Part shown: piece after piece, positions 16,901 to 26,208 of the stretch
Layout of the letters: each line of letters begins with the position of its first letter
Numbering within the stretch: position 1 is the stretch's first letter
Assembly (NCBI GenBank): GCA_020634165.1
Contig: JACKCF010000001.1
Coordinates: forward strand, 1,054,001-1,118,000
DNA: 64,000 nt
Source of the DNA: Anaerolineaceae bacterium
GTDB lineage: Bacteria; Chloroflexota; Anaerolineae; Aggregatilineales; Phototrophicaceae
Reading direction: 5' to 3'
Made by a program: the position numbers and the translations under genes
Notes under the pieces: generated by a model
Seen by the model: only the letters and a program-made list of their open reading frames with translations
Databases searched by the model: none
Told to the model about the DNA's origin: nothing

Positions 16901-18595
16901 TTAATTGCCCAGGGTAGCACAGGCTGGGCACGACCCATCTGGCCGGATGATGGCATAACCACCCATCGGATCATCGCCATAGATGCCCGTAAAGTCGACA
17001 TTCCAGACGATGACTAGACGAACGCGGCCACTGCTGCGGCTGCGGCTGATGGCACCATCTAACCAGGCGGCCTGTTCACCAACGCTGGTATCGCCTGCCC
17101 AGGCAAAACCACCCGGCAGCGGACCATAACCCTCTGGCGACAGGTAGCCTAGCTCAGTGAAGCAAACGGGCTTGCCAAAAGTACGATAGTAGATATTGAC
17201 CATGCTGCCGAAGTAGCGCGTATGGAACTCGCCGCGTGGGTCGCCCGATGTCCAGCTAGGCGGCACGATGCCTTCGTTATAGTGGGCACCTGCACAGTCC
17301 ATGTAGCGGGCAGCACCCGCAGCGGCCATCTGCTGGATGAAGGGCTGGTCATCGCAGCCGGCACCACTACAGCCACCGAAATAACCCGTCGGGGCTGGGG
17401 CCGCGCTGATGACCATCGTATTCGCATTCACAGACTTGATCGCGTTATACGAAGCGGCCAGCATCTGCGTATAATTGCCACCGCTGATATGGCCGCTTGG
17501 CCATTCGCGGTCGATGTTCGGCTCATTCCAAATTTCGACGGCATCCACGCCCAGTGCCGCCAATCCAGCGACATAACCGGCATAGGCATCGTTATAACCA
17601 CCGTTCAGCACCTGGCCGGGATTGCCGACAACGCCCAACAGCACCCGAAAACCGAGGCTGTGCGCCAGATTGATGAAGCCGGACCAGCCACTGGGATCAT
17701 CGCCCTGGTTATAGCGCACCTGGATTTTCACCCAGGTCATTCCAGCGGAATACATATAATTGGCTGTGTTCGTGTTCAGTTCGCGAATGTGGCCACCATA
17801 GGAGAAACCACGGACAGCGCTGTTGCTGGTGACAGGTGGCGGAAGCGCGGCATTGGTATCCGGCGCGGCTTCTTCCGGTGCTGCGGCAGGTGCGCCACCG
17901 CCAGGGATCGGCAGCGAGAAGGGCGCATCTGCTGAAATTGCAGGCAGCGACAAAATTTCATTGAGCGTGATGCTGGTCAGATTGGCAGCTACCCAGCCGA
18001 CTTCGCCGCGATTGTTGGCACCGCGTACCCAGTTCAGGTTGCCGTCCTGGCCATCGAGCAGCAGCGTATCGCCATAACTGACGCCACCAACACGACGATA
18101 GCTCGTATCGGGGCCACTGCGCATATTCAAGTTGCCATGGGCGGTGACGGTGACGCCACTGGTGCTGGGGGCCGCATTGTTGGCAGGGGCTTGTGGGGCG
18201 CTGGCTTCCGGCTGTTCTGCCGGGGCCGAGGGCGCTTCCACAATATTGCCTGGGGGCGGCACAGGAACGCTGATGGGTTCATCACAGTTGATAACTGGCA
18301 AGCTGGCGATCTGGTCCATGCTGACGTTCAGATTACCTGGCGTATAAATCCAGCCGATATCGCCGTTCTGAGTGATGCCACGTGCCCAGCTACTATCCGT
18401 AATGCGGCCATCGAGCGCGATGTTCATGCCAGCCGGTAGCGTTGCGACGCGCCGCCACTCGGTTCCAGCGCAGACCCGCAGTGATAAGTTGCTCTGTACT
18501 GCGGCCACCAATCCCTGCGCCTGTATCACGCCGACCATCGTGGCCAATATCATCGAAAGAAACACTAATCTGAACAAGAACCCGCGTTGTTTCAC
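16901..18595 (-). CDS. secreted SH3b-SH3b-clan GH-A glycosidase-like protein (paralog 4)
   Basis: About 564 residues from a GTG start (MKQRGFLFRLVFL) with GGAGG seven bases upstream; an ATG six codons earlier lies before that ribosome site. A signal peptide ends near VIQAQG. Two SH3b domains (about 30-90 and 145-210) are followed by a clan GH-A barrel (about 260-560) with acid/base E358 in IWNEPNIDREW and nucleophile E481 in CFTELGYL. It ends with the same GGYAIIRPDGxCPAC motif as paralog 3. SH3b domains suggest docking to the cell wall. First gene of the minus-strand island. Confidence 0.75.
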   Translation of the reverse strand: MKQRGFLFRLVFLSMILATMVGVIQAQGLVAAVQSNLSLRVCAGTEWRRVATLPAGMNIALDGRITDSSWARGITQNGDIGWIYTPGNLNVSMDQIASLPVINCDEPISVPVPPPGNIVEAPSAPAEQPEASAPQAPANNAAPSTSGVTVTAHGNLNMRSGPDTSYRRVGGVSYGDTLLLDGQDGNLNWVRGANNRGEVGWVAANLTSITLNEILSLPAISADAPFSLPIPGGGAPAAAPEEAAPDTNAALPPPVTSNSAVRGFSYGGHIRELNTNTANYMYSAGMTWVKIQVRYNQGDDPSGWSGFINLAHSLGFRVLLGVVGNPGQVLNGGYNDAYAGYVAGLAALGVDAVEIWNEPNIDREWPSGHISGGNYTQMLAASYNAIKSVNANTMVISAAPAPTGYFGGCSGAGCDDQPFIQQMAAAGAARYMDCAGAHYNEGIVPPSWTSGDPRGEFHTRYFGSMVNIYYRTFGKPVCFTELGYLSPEGYGPLPGGFAWAGDTSVGEQAAWLDGAISRSRSSGRVRLVIVWNVDFTGIYGDDPMGGYAIIRPDGSCPACATLGN

Positions 18596-18893
18596 CCTCT
18601 TGCCTCCACACATAACAAGTCTTTTGTGAGATGATTTTCCGTAAAAATTAGGCTGTGATGTGCGATATTGCTATGTTCACGCTGGCTTACGAATGCCGTG
18701 ATGTCACATAGTTATGCGGGCGGCATTGTATCAGAGCGTCAGGGCTTTATCAATCGGTGTCGCCCGACGCCTGACCCACGCTTGTTTCGTCCACGCTGGG
18801 CCAGAAAGGCATATTCTCGCTCTGGATGAAATACGGTACACTGCTGCCGACAATCCTGAGAAACGCCATTACCGACCAGAGAAAGCCTGTGCC

Positions 18894-19664
18894 ATGTCTG
18901 CTTACTATAACCTCATTGCCCGCTATTATGACATCGAAACGGCGGATCGTACTGACGATCTGGTGCTATACAGCGAGCTGGCCGGGCAGTACGGCGGTCC
19001 AATTTTCGATGTGGGGTGTGGGACGGGGCGGGTACTGCTACACCTGGCCCAGGAAGGGCATAAAGTACACGGCATTGATAGCAGCCGTGCCATGCTCGAT
19101 TTGCTGGATAATAAATTGGCAGCACTGCCGCACCTCGCGGAATACGTCAGCTATACAGAAGGCGACATCCTGACCTATGAGGATGCCACCCTCTATCCGC
19201 TGATGCTGTTGACCTATAACGCGCTCATGCACTTCCACGACCAGGATGAGCAAATCGCACTGCTCGCCAAGCTCCGTAGCCTGATGAAAGATGATGGCCT
19301 GCTCATCATCGACCTGCCTAATGCCGGCGAAACTTTCGCGACCGAAGACAGCGACAGCCTCATCTTTGACCGCACTTTTCTTGACCCGGAAACAGGCCAC
19401 ATGGTCATGCTGCAATCTTACAGCTCGCTCGACCGCACCATGCAGCTCATGCAGGTCGATTGGATTTACGACGAAATCACCGACGATGGCACCGTTCGCC
19501 GGACCATCGCGCCGCATCTGCTGCGCTACTACTTCTACCCGGAAATCAAGCTGCTGCTGGAGCGCACAGGCTTCGCGGTAGAAGCGGTCTATGGCGATAC
19601 TGAAGGCAATCCTTTCGAGGATGGTTGCGAACGCATGGTCATCTACGCCACACCAAATTCATAA
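18894..19664 (+). CDS. class I SAM-dependent methyltransferase
   Basis: 256 residues from the ATG giving MSAYYNLIARYYD; upstream in-frame codons do not look coding. The SAM-binding motif I is IFDVGCGTGRVLLHLA, followed by the acidic end of beta 2 (GIDSS), GDIL, and a motif IV region LMLLTYNALMHFHD. The Methyltransf_25/11 fold is clear but the substrate is not. It stands alone between divergent and convergent neighbours. Confidence 0.8.
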   Translation: MSAYYNLIARYYDIETADRTDDLVLYSELAGQYGGPIFDVGCGTGRVLLHLAQEGHKVHGIDSSRAMLDLLDNKLAALPHLAEYVSYTEGDILTYEDATLYPLMLLTYNALMHFHDQDEQIALLAKLRSLMKDDGLLIIDLPNAGETFATEDSDSLIFDRTFLDPETGHMVMLQSYSSLDRTMQLMQVDWIYDEITDDGTVRRTIAPHLLRYYFYPEIKLLLERTGFAVEAVYGDTEGNPFEDGCERMVIYATPNS

Positions 19665-19680
19665 GGTACAGCCGTCTTAT

Positions 19681-19715
19681 TGTAAGGTGTGGGGCGCAGC
19701 AGCCTGCTGCGCCCG
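19681..19715. repeat. GC-rich palindrome downstream of the methyltransferase (TGTAGGGGC-type, copy 1)
   Basis: GGGCGCAGCA-GCC-TGCTGCGCCC, a 10-bp perfect stem, preceded by TGTAAGGTGTG. It lies in the convergent gap before tnaA. Related palindromes sit just after the genes ending at 38118 and 54584. Confidence 0.55.
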
Positions 19716-19743
19716 AAATCTCTGAACGGGTACTCAGGGCTGT

Positions 19744-21138
19744 CTACTCAATCGGCTCCATGCGAATCGTGAAGTGCCGCAGCACGGGCGCTTGTTGCAC
19801 AATGCGGTAGCCAGGGAGCGTTTCGCGCCGTTCATACAGTGCCAGCAAAATTTCCGCCAGATAGTCAACATGGCTCTGCGTATAAACCCGTCGCGGGAAT
19901 GCCAGCCTGACCAAATCCATTGGCGCGGGTTTTTCCGTGCCATCCGGCTGCATCCCGAACATGACCGAGCCAATTTCCACGCCGCGTACACCACCCAGCA
20001 GATAGAGCGCATTGGTCAATGACCATGCCGGGTACTGATCGTCGGGAATATGGGGCAGCATGGCCCGCGCATCAATATACAGCGCATGCCCGCCTGTCGG
20101 CTGCACAATCGGGATACCTGCCGAGGATATCTTGTCCCCTAAATAAGCCACCGAGCGAATCCGGTAGCGCAGGTAATCTTCATCGAGCGCTTCGTACAGA
20201 CCAACCGCAATCGCCTCAAGGTCATAGCCAGCCAAACCGCCATAGGTCGGGAAGCCCTCAGTCAATATCAGCAGATTGCGGCAAGTCTGGGCGAGCGTGT
20301 CATCGTTCAACGCCAAAAACCCACCGATATTCGCCATGCCATCTTTCTTGGCGCTCATCGTACAGCCATCGGCATAACTGAAGATTTCACGCGCAATCTC
20401 TATCGGCGTCTTATCGGCATAACCTTCTTCGCGCAGTTTGATGAACCACGAATTTTCTGCAAAGCGGCAGGCATCAATGATGAAGGGCAGGCCGTAACTA
20501 TGGGCCATCTCGCTGACCGCCTTGATATTTGCCATGCTGACCGGTTGACCGCCACCGGAGTTATTCGTCACCGTAATCATGACGAAGGGGATATTTTCCA
20601 CGCCCACGCTTTCGATGGTGTCGCGCAGCTTATTCAGGTCCAGATTGCCTTTGAAGGGATGGATCGTTTGCGGTTGGCGACCTTCATCAATCACGAGGTC
20701 GCGCGCTTCGCCTCGGCAGACCTCGATATTGGCCCGCGTCGTATCAAAGTGGGTATTGCTGGGGATCACCTTGCCTTGTGTTACCGTCGATGAAAACAGG
20801 ATGTGTTCAGCGGCACGTCCCTGGTGCGTCGGGATGATGTGCTTGAAGCCCGTAATATCCTTAACGGTATTTTCAAAGCGATAGAAGGAATCTGATCCGG
20901 CATAAGATTCATCACTGGCGATCATCGCTGCCCACTGCCGCGACGACATCGCGCCCGTACCGCTGTCCGTGAGCAGATCAAGCAGCACATGTTCCGCCCG
21001 CAGCAAAAAGGGATTGTATCCGGCTTCCGTCAGGGCATCGCGCCGCTCCTGGGGCGTCGTAAATTTGATCGGCTCTACAGACCGTATCTGGAACGGCTCA
21101 ATAATCGTCTTAATATCAATATCGTAGTATTTGTTCAT
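19744..21138 (-). CDS. tnaA: tryptophanase (beta-eliminating lyase)
   Basis: A PLP enzyme of 464 residues aligning from memory along its length with TnaA and tyrosine phenol-lyase (LLTDSGTGAMS, IPTHQGRAAEH, SAKKDGMANIGG). The PLP lysine is K265. Two residues separate the activities: D132 (FDTT) stands where tyrosine phenol-lyase has Thr124, and I389 (VEIG) where it has Arg381, so tryptophan cleavage to indole, pyruvate and ammonia is favoured. No TnaC-like leader or tnaB permease is visible. AGGTCACCTC precedes the ATG. Confidence 0.88.
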   Translation of the reverse strand: MNKYYDIDIKTIIEPFQIRSVEPIKFTTPQERRDALTEAGYNPFLLRAEHVLLDLLTDSGTGAMSSRQWAAMIASDESYAGSDSFYRFENTVKDITGFKHIIPTHQGRAAEHILFSSTVTQGKVIPSNTHFDTTRANIEVCRGEARDLVIDEGRQPQTIHPFKGNLDLNKLRDTIESVGVENIPFVMITVTNNSGGGQPVSMANIKAVSEMAHSYGLPFIIDACRFAENSWFIKLREEGYADKTPIEIAREIFSYADGCTMSAKKDGMANIGGFLALNDDTLAQTCRNLLILTEGFPTYGGLAGYDLEAIAVGLYEALDEDYLRYRIRSVAYLGDKISSAGIPIVQPTGGHALYIDARAMLPHIPDDQYPAWSLTNALYLLGGVRGVEIGSVMFGMQPDGTEKPAPMDLVRLAFPRRVYTQSHVDYLAEILLALYERRETLPGYRIVQQAPVLRHFTIRMEPIE

Positions 21139-21286
21139 GAGGTGACCTATCCATCGATTGGAAGTAAACAGAACCAGGTTACATCAGCGGAGTTAATGAC
21201 GCACTCCAAATTGGGTGGCGTGCCTAAAGCTGAAGTCTACTATTTTTGAGGATGATATCCAACCAGGACAGGTCAGCTTCTCGTGC

Positions 21287-21312
21287 CAAAAAACGGCCCT
21301 TTGAGGGGCCGT
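21287..21312 (-). terminator. terminator of the acylphosphatase gene
   Basis: Read on the minus strand: ACGGCCC, 6-base loop, GGGCCGT followed by six T residues. It lies 50 bases past the stop codon. Confidence 0.85.
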
Positions 21313-21361
21313 CCATGTAGCACACTGCTTTACGAGCCGTTATCCGTCGAGGTGCGATTGA

Positions 21362-21691
21362 CTAATCGAGAATGAAGTACCGGATTGTGAACGAGAGATA
21401 TTCGTTGGTAGCCTCGGAGTAATCGTGTACGACGCGCTCGACTTGCGCAGCCGGAGACCCTTTATACAGGAAGTTCAGGAATTGCCGCAGTTGTTCGGGT
21501 GTGCCTTCAGCGATGACTTCGACCGTGCCATCGGGCTGGTTAACCACATAACCGCTGACCCCCAGATTATTGGCTTGCTGCTGCGTAAAGTAGCGGTAGC
21601 TCACGCCCTGGACGCGACCGGATACGACCGCGTGCAATCGTCGTTGGGTCACAATCTCTTGTTGGGGAGGGCTGGTTTCAGTTTCACTCAT
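21362..21691 (-). CDS. acyP: acylphosphatase
   Basis: 109 residues. The signature GRVQGVSYRYF carries the phosphate-binding catalytic Arg (R33), and GYVVNQPDGTVEV carries the catalytic Asn (N51). It hydrolyses carboxyl-phosphate bonds in small molecules. The start giving MSETETSP has AAAGG seven bases upstream; the first ATG seven codons earlier lacks a ribosome site. A short N-terminal tail of about 17 residues precedes the usual 90-residue fold. Confidence 0.9.
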   Translation of the reverse strand: MSETETSPPQQEIVTQRRLHAVVSGRVQGVSYRYFTQQQANNLGVSGYVVNQPDGTVEVIAEGTPEQLRQFLNFLYKGSPAAQVERVVHDYSEATNEYLSFTIRYFILD

Positions 21692-21804
21692 AGCTAAGCC
21701 TTTCAAGCTCAACCTGACTGTTTACCGTCGATATCATGGTTGATATTGACATTGTAACACTTCAATCGTATACCAAATCGGCATGCTAAGCATAGGACGA
21801 GATT

Positions 21805-22689
21805 ATGCAGCGCCAAACGCCGCTTTTTTGTACAGTTTGCTCAATTCTGGCCATTTTGTCGCTGATTCTGGTCGGTTGCACAGCCGCCGACAATGTTCCG
21901 ACACCCTATGCGACCCGCACCCTTAGCGCTCCTGGCATCGCGCCCAGCCCGACCATTGACTTGCAGACATCAGAAGAATTATATGGCGAAGAGTCTGGTT
22001 ATACGGGCGCTGTCGGCCAAAGCGACCTGACGGCGGCTTCCTTGCCATCGCGTGGAGTGCTGCCTCCGGCTGCGGCAGCAACATCAGAATCATCCGACTC
22101 CGCAGCTACGGTGAATATCACACTGTCAGATGGTTCTCTGTGGCAGGGTGATCTTTACGCGCCGCTGCCTGGGTCCATACCGGAGACGACAGGGCTGGTC
22201 CCTGGCGTCCTGCTGGTCGCAACCGACCGTATCGGCTGGGGATTGCTGCCAGCCCAGCTACAACTCGGTGGATTAGCCGCCCTGGTCATCGATGCCCCCA
22301 ACAATTCCACCGATCTTGTGACGGTGCTGTCATCTTTTAGCGAAGTCAACAATGTCGATCCGGGCCTTCTGGCCGTTATCACTGCCGATACCAGTATTCC
22401 GGTGTCGCTCGCAGCCTGTCAGGCGTCCGAGTTGTGTGACGCACTGGTGCTGCTCAGCCCAATGGAGCGTGAAGCCACTCAATTTGAGGAACTTAATTCG
22501 CTGCCGAAGTGGGTTGCTGCTGCCAATACGGATGGCGCGTCCTATCCGGTTGCGCTTTCTTATATCACCTCTGTAGCCAATGTCACCTTCAGCGAATACA
22601 ACACTGGCCAGGGAACGGGCCTGCTCTCCAATGATGGTGCATCCGAGGATATTGTCACCTGGCTAACGGAAACGCTCAAAAATCAATAA
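21805..22689 (+). CDS. lipoprotein with a possible alpha/beta-hydrolase-like domain
   Basis: 294 residues. A signal peptide with lipobox LVGC (Cys near residue 25), a Ser/Thr/Pro/Ala-rich stretch to about 95, then a domain that opens with VNITLSDGSLWQGDLYAP and has strands such as GVLLVATDRIGWG and DALVLLSPM. The layout recalls alpha/beta hydrolases (dienelactone-hydrolase type), but I see no G-x-S-x-G nucleophile elbow, so catalysis is doubtful. Function unknown; likely anchored on the outer face of the membrane. Confidence 0.6.
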   Translation: MQRQTPLFCTVCSILAILSLILVGCTAADNVPTPYATRTLSAPGIAPSPTIDLQTSEELYGEESGYTGAVGQSDLTAASLPSRGVLPPAAAATSESSDSAATVNITLSDGSLWQGDLYAPLPGSIPETTGLVPGVLLVATDRIGWGLLPAQLQLGGLAALVIDAPNNSTDLVTVLSSFSEVNNVDPGLLAVITADTSIPVSLAACQASELCDALVLLSPMEREATQFEELNSLPKWVAAANTDGASYPVALSYITSVANVTFSEYNTGQGTGLLSNDGASEDIVTWLTETLKNQ

Positions 22690-22710
22690 TTTGCATGCCT
22701 ACTGCATAAA

Positions 22711-22745
22711 AAAAGGACGGGTTGATGGCCCGTCCTTCGTTTTTG
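22711..22745. terminator. bidirectional terminator between the lipoprotein gene and pheT
   Basis: AAGGACGGG (22713-22721) pairs with CCCGTCCTT (22729-22737), with A residues before and TTTTT after. It serves both convergent genes. Confidence 0.88.
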
Positions 22746-22755
22746 TGATGTCTCT

Positions 22756-25308
22756 CTATGCTCTTAGCTTGGCACCGAGTTGATGTTCTGCCGACTTGAT
22801 GATGCGCTTACGTAGGGCGGCCACATCCTTGTCCTTGAGCGTTTTCTCATTGGTCTGATAGGTGAGGGCATAGGCCAGGCTCTTATGGCCTGCCTCAATC
22901 GAATCGCCCACGTAGACATCGAACAACTCGACCGATTGCAGCACATCACCACCCGCCCGCTGGATGACATCCGCCACTTTGGCCGCAGGCATATCCATTG
23001 GCACCACCAGCGCGATATCTTCCTTGACGGCAGGCGTTACTGCCAGCGGAACGATCTCATGGCGCGGCGGGATCGCATCGATAACGGTATCCAGGTTCAG
23101 TTCCGCGATATAGATCGTCGGCCCACTCAGGCGTAATTGTTCCGCTACCAGCGGATGGAGTTCACCGAAGACACCCGCATCCTGCCCATTCACGACCAAC
23201 TTCGCTGAGCGCCCTGGGTGGAACGTGCTGTGGTCGGCGCGCTCATACACTACATCTGCGATGTGCAGCCCATTGACCAGCCCTTCGATGATGCCCTTCA
23301 GATCGAAGAAATCGACATCCGGTGCCGTGACGTTGTTCAGCCAGTCGCTGGCCGTGCGCGGCCCTGTCATCAGGATGCCCAGGTGCATCGGCTCCTCCGG
23401 CAGACGTTCCCCTGCCTGCTTGAGGTACACCGCGCCAATCTCGAACACCTGCTGGCGTTCGTTGTAACGCGCATTACGGGCTGCGTTTTCTAACATATTG
23501 CCGATCAGCGTATGCCGCAGGTGCGTCTTATCTGCCGCAATCGGATTGATGATCTTGATGTACTCGGCATTCGGCAAACTCGATTTGGCTCCGTTTGGAA
23601 CCAACTGTGCTTCCGTTTCCGGCGTCGTCAATCGATAGCTGATGTTCTCGCGCAGTCCCAGTGTCACCAGCAGGTCACGGATCGTTTCTTCGCCCTGCAA
23701 CTGGATGTTGCTCCACTGCGGCGGCATCTCGTCAGCCATAATCGTATCGGGAATGCGATCATAGCCGATGATGCGCGCGATCTCTTCAATCAAGTCAGCG
23801 ACGCCCACATCGCCAGTGCCAATGTCGGTGCGATAATCCGGTGCCACCGCGTGGATGACCTCACCATCAATCGTCACTTCAAAGCGCAGGCGGCTGAGGA
23901 CATCTGCAGCTTGCTGGATGCTGATTTCGACGCCTAGCAGCCGCTGAACATCGGCAATCGGCAGTGTGACCTCAACGGGTTCGGGCTTGTTGGGGTAGTC
24001 GTCAATGATACCCTCCGCGATGGTGCCGCCGCCTGTCTGCCGCATCAGTTCAATGCCGCGTTTGACGCCCAGAATAGCCCGCGAGGGATGCACATTGCGG
24101 CTGAAGCGCGTTCCGGCTTCTGTGAACAGCTTATGCGCCTGCTGCGTCCGGCGAATGCTGATGAAGTTCCAGTTCGCCGCTTCCAGCAGCACATTGGTCG
24201 TTCCATCACTGATTTCTGAGTCGGCACCACCCATGATGCCGCCCAGGCTGAGTACGCCAGCCGTATCCGTCACCAGGATTTGTTCATCACCCAGCTTACG
24301 CTCGACATCGTCCAGTGTTTCCAGGGTTTCGCCTGGTTTTGGTACGCGCGTGATGATCGTCGGCGCCTTACCTCCGGCGCGCTTGACCAGCACATCATAG
24401 TCGAAGGCATGCAGCGGCTGACCAAGCTCGAAGGTGATGTAATTGGTAATGTCCACCACATTGTTGATCGGGCGCTGCCCGACCAGCCGCAGCCGATTTT
24501 GCAGCCACGTCGGCGATGGCTGAATCTTGGTGTCTTTCAGTAGCGTCAACGTGAAGCGCGGATTGAGTTCCGGTTCCTGAATATCAATCGCGACCTGACC
24601 TTCAATGGTCGGCCCGAAGGCTTCCATGTTGTAGCTCGGCTCCCGCAGTTCAACATCCAGCAGGGCAGCGACTTCACGCGCGACGCCCATAATGCTGAAG
24701 CAGTGGCCCAGGTTGGGCGTCAGCTCAATATCCAGCACGATATCACCGAGGGCATCCTGCAAAGGCGTTCCCGCGACGTATTTGTCGTCATGGTCCATCA
24801 GAATGACGCCTTCATGCTCATCACTGATGCCGAGTTCTTTTTCACTGCATACCATGCTCTTGTTATAGACGCCGCGCAGGGGCTTGCCCTTCAGCGTCAT
24901 CAGCTTGGGTTCGTCGCTGTGGCCATCCCAGACAACCGCGCCTTCCATTGCAAACGCTGTCCACAGGGGTGTCGCCAGCGGCCCCTTGTCCTTGTATGCA
25001 AACAGATTGGGTGCGCCTGTGACGCACTGCTCCATTTCATCCGCGCCATAATCGACCATCGCCAGCACCAGCTTATCGGCATCGGGATGGCTCTTGACCT
25101 CTTTGATCGCACCGAGCAGCAGCTTCTCGCGATCCCACACCAGATGATCCGATGGTGGCCAGCGCACACCCTCGACCTGCTGTTGTGGCACACCAATATA
25201 GCGAATATGGCCTACTTCCAGGCCAGCCAGCGTCAGGCGCTCGGCCAGCAGTTCCACCGGAATCGTGATGTCTACGTATTCTTTTAACCAGCTTATAGGT
25301 ACAAGCAT
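22756..25308 (-). CDS. pheT: phenylalanine-tRNA ligase beta subunit
   Basis: 850 residues, the long bacterial form. In order: an N-terminal tRNA-binding OB-fold domain (EMAP-like, about 40-190), the B3/B4 editing domain, B5, the catalytic-like core, and a C-terminal FDX-ACB anticodon-binding domain (ending SAEHQLGAKLRA). It pairs with PheS as an alpha2-beta2 enzyme. It starts 3 bases after the potassium-channel stop codon, its GAGGAG lying inside that gene. Unusually, two genes separate it from pheS. Confidence 0.95.
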   Translation of the reverse strand: MLVPISWLKEYVDITIPVELLAERLTLAGLEVGHIRYIGVPQQQVEGVRWPPSDHLVWDREKLLLGAIKEVKSHPDADKLVLAMVDYGADEMEQCVTGAPNLFAYKDKGPLATPLWTAFAMEGAVVWDGHSDEPKLMTLKGKPLRGVYNKSMVCSEKELGISDEHEGVILMDHDDKYVAGTPLQDALGDIVLDIELTPNLGHCFSIMGVAREVAALLDVELREPSYNMEAFGPTIEGQVAIDIQEPELNPRFTLTLLKDTKIQPSPTWLQNRLRLVGQRPINNVVDITNYITFELGQPLHAFDYDVLVKRAGGKAPTIITRVPKPGETLETLDDVERKLGDEQILVTDTAGVLSLGGIMGGADSEISDGTTNVLLEAANWNFISIRRTQQAHKLFTEAGTRFSRNVHPSRAILGVKRGIELMRQTGGGTIAEGIIDDYPNKPEPVEVTLPIADVQRLLGVEISIQQAADVLSRLRFEVTIDGEVIHAVAPDYRTDIGTGDVGVADLIEEIARIIGYDRIPDTIMADEMPPQWSNIQLQGEETIRDLLVTLGLRENISYRLTTPETEAQLVPNGAKSSLPNAEYIKIINPIAADKTHLRHTLIGNMLENAARNARYNERQQVFEIGAVYLKQAGERLPEEPMHLGILMTGPRTASDWLNNVTAPDVDFFDLKGIIEGLVNGLHIADVVYERADHSTFHPGRSAKLVVNGQDAGVFGELHPLVAEQLRLSGPTIYIAELNLDTVIDAIPPRHEIVPLAVTPAVKEDIALVVPMDMPAAKVADVIQRAGGDVLQSVELFDVYVGDSIEAGHKSLAYALTYQTNEKTLKDKDVAALRKRIIKSAEHQLGAKLRA

Positions 25309-25311
25309 GGG

Positions 25312-25743
25312 TTAGTTTGTCTCCTCTATGTCTTCGCTTATTGCTTCGCTTGTGTCATTGTTGAACTCGTCCGGACCGCGCTGACCGCGCCGCCCTTGAC
25401 GCCTCTCTTGCATTCTGGCCGTGCTGTGTGTGCCAATTAACGTGATGAAACTGGCCAGCAATCCCAGCCCCAAAATGATGTACAGCACCGTAAACAGCTT
25501 GCCGAACGTCGTCTGTGGCGCGAAGTCACCATATCCCACTGTCGTCAGCGTGATGACCGTAAAATACAGCGAATCCACCCAGTCCCAGCCTTCAATGACA
25601 TGGAACACAAATGTGCCCAACAGGATCAGGATCACCACACTGTAGATCAACCCGCGTGATGTTGGATCGCGCCACGCGCGCCGGATCGCCCCAAAGAACT
25701 GCGCCAGCAAACTGCCTATCGCGAACAAGATGGGTAATGGCAT
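25312..25743 (-). CDS. two-helix potassium channel
   Basis: 143 residues. TM1 (about 33-51), a pore loop with the K+ selectivity filter TTVGYGDFAP (residues 67-76), TM2 (about 84-105), then a charged Arg/Gly/Glu tail of about 40 residues without an RCK domain. This is the minimal KcsA/Ion_trans_2 architecture. It is tightly coupled to pheT (3-base gap), so it is probably co-expressed with the synthetase genes for no obvious biochemical reason. Confidence 0.85.
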   Translation of the reverse strand: MPLPILFAIGSLLAQFFGAIRRAWRDPTSRGLIYSVVILILLGTFVFHVIEGWDWVDSLYFTVITLTTVGYGDFAPQTTFGKLFTVLYIILGLGLLASFITLIGTHSTARMQERRQGRRGQRGPDEFNNDTSEAISEDIEETN

Positions 25744-25763
25744 ACAGCGCTCAGTCTCCTTTA

Positions 25764-25800
25764 GCCCTCACCCTGTGTCCCTCTCCCCCAGGAGAGGGAA
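25764..25800. repeat. REP-like palindrome, left copy flanking the DUF559 gene
   Basis: CCCTCACCC, a short spacer, then CCCTCTCC paired with GGAGAGGG. It is an inverted, diverged copy of the repeat at 26209-26244. It encodes the last residues of the DUF559 protein (LLGERDTG), so the element supplies the stop codon. Confidence 0.75.
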
Positions 25801-26175
25801 GTTTCTACTAGCAGCATTCAGAATTTGGACCAGTATGCTTTTCAGATCGGAAAGCACATCATCGTTTGTAAATCTGGCGATACGATATCCAGCATCTTCT
25901 AGAACAGTCTGCCTCAGTTGATCGTTTTCTTGCTGTGCGGCATGGATGCCGCCATCGACCTCAACGATCAATTTGGCATCATGGCAATAAAAATCGACGA
26001 CAAATGCTGTATTAGGCACTGGATACTGCCGCCGGAATTTCATCCTGCCAAGCTGACGATTGCGCGATGCCAGCCACAATCTTCCTTCGGCTGATGTTTG
26101 CCGCTGACGCAAGTGCCGTGCAATTTCAACCATGACTTTTGATGCCATCTGAATATGTTTCTCATCATCAGGCAT
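25768..26175 (-). CDS. DUF559 (Vsr-like) endonuclease-domain protein
   Basis: 135 residues. The DUF559 core is clear: RQTSAEGRLWLASRNRQLGRMKFRRQYP, then FVVDFYCHDAKLIVEVDGGIH, holding the D-x(n)-E-x-D metal residues of a PD-(D/E)XK/Vsr-like nuclease fold. Function in cells is unknown; such genes often stand alone beside GC-rich palindromes. Here both flanks carry copies of one palindrome in opposite orientation. It sits between pheS and the channel gene and looks inserted. Confidence 0.82.
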   Translation of the reverse strand: MPDDEKHIQMASKVMVEIARHLRQRQTSAEGRLWLASRNRQLGRMKFRRQYPVPNTAFVVDFYCHDAKLIVEVDGGIHAAQQENDQLRQTVLEDAGYRIARFTNDDVLSDLKSILVQILNAASRNFPLLGERDTG

Positions 26176-26208
26176 GACCCTATCCTGCTCATTGTGCCTC
26201 TACCTAAG

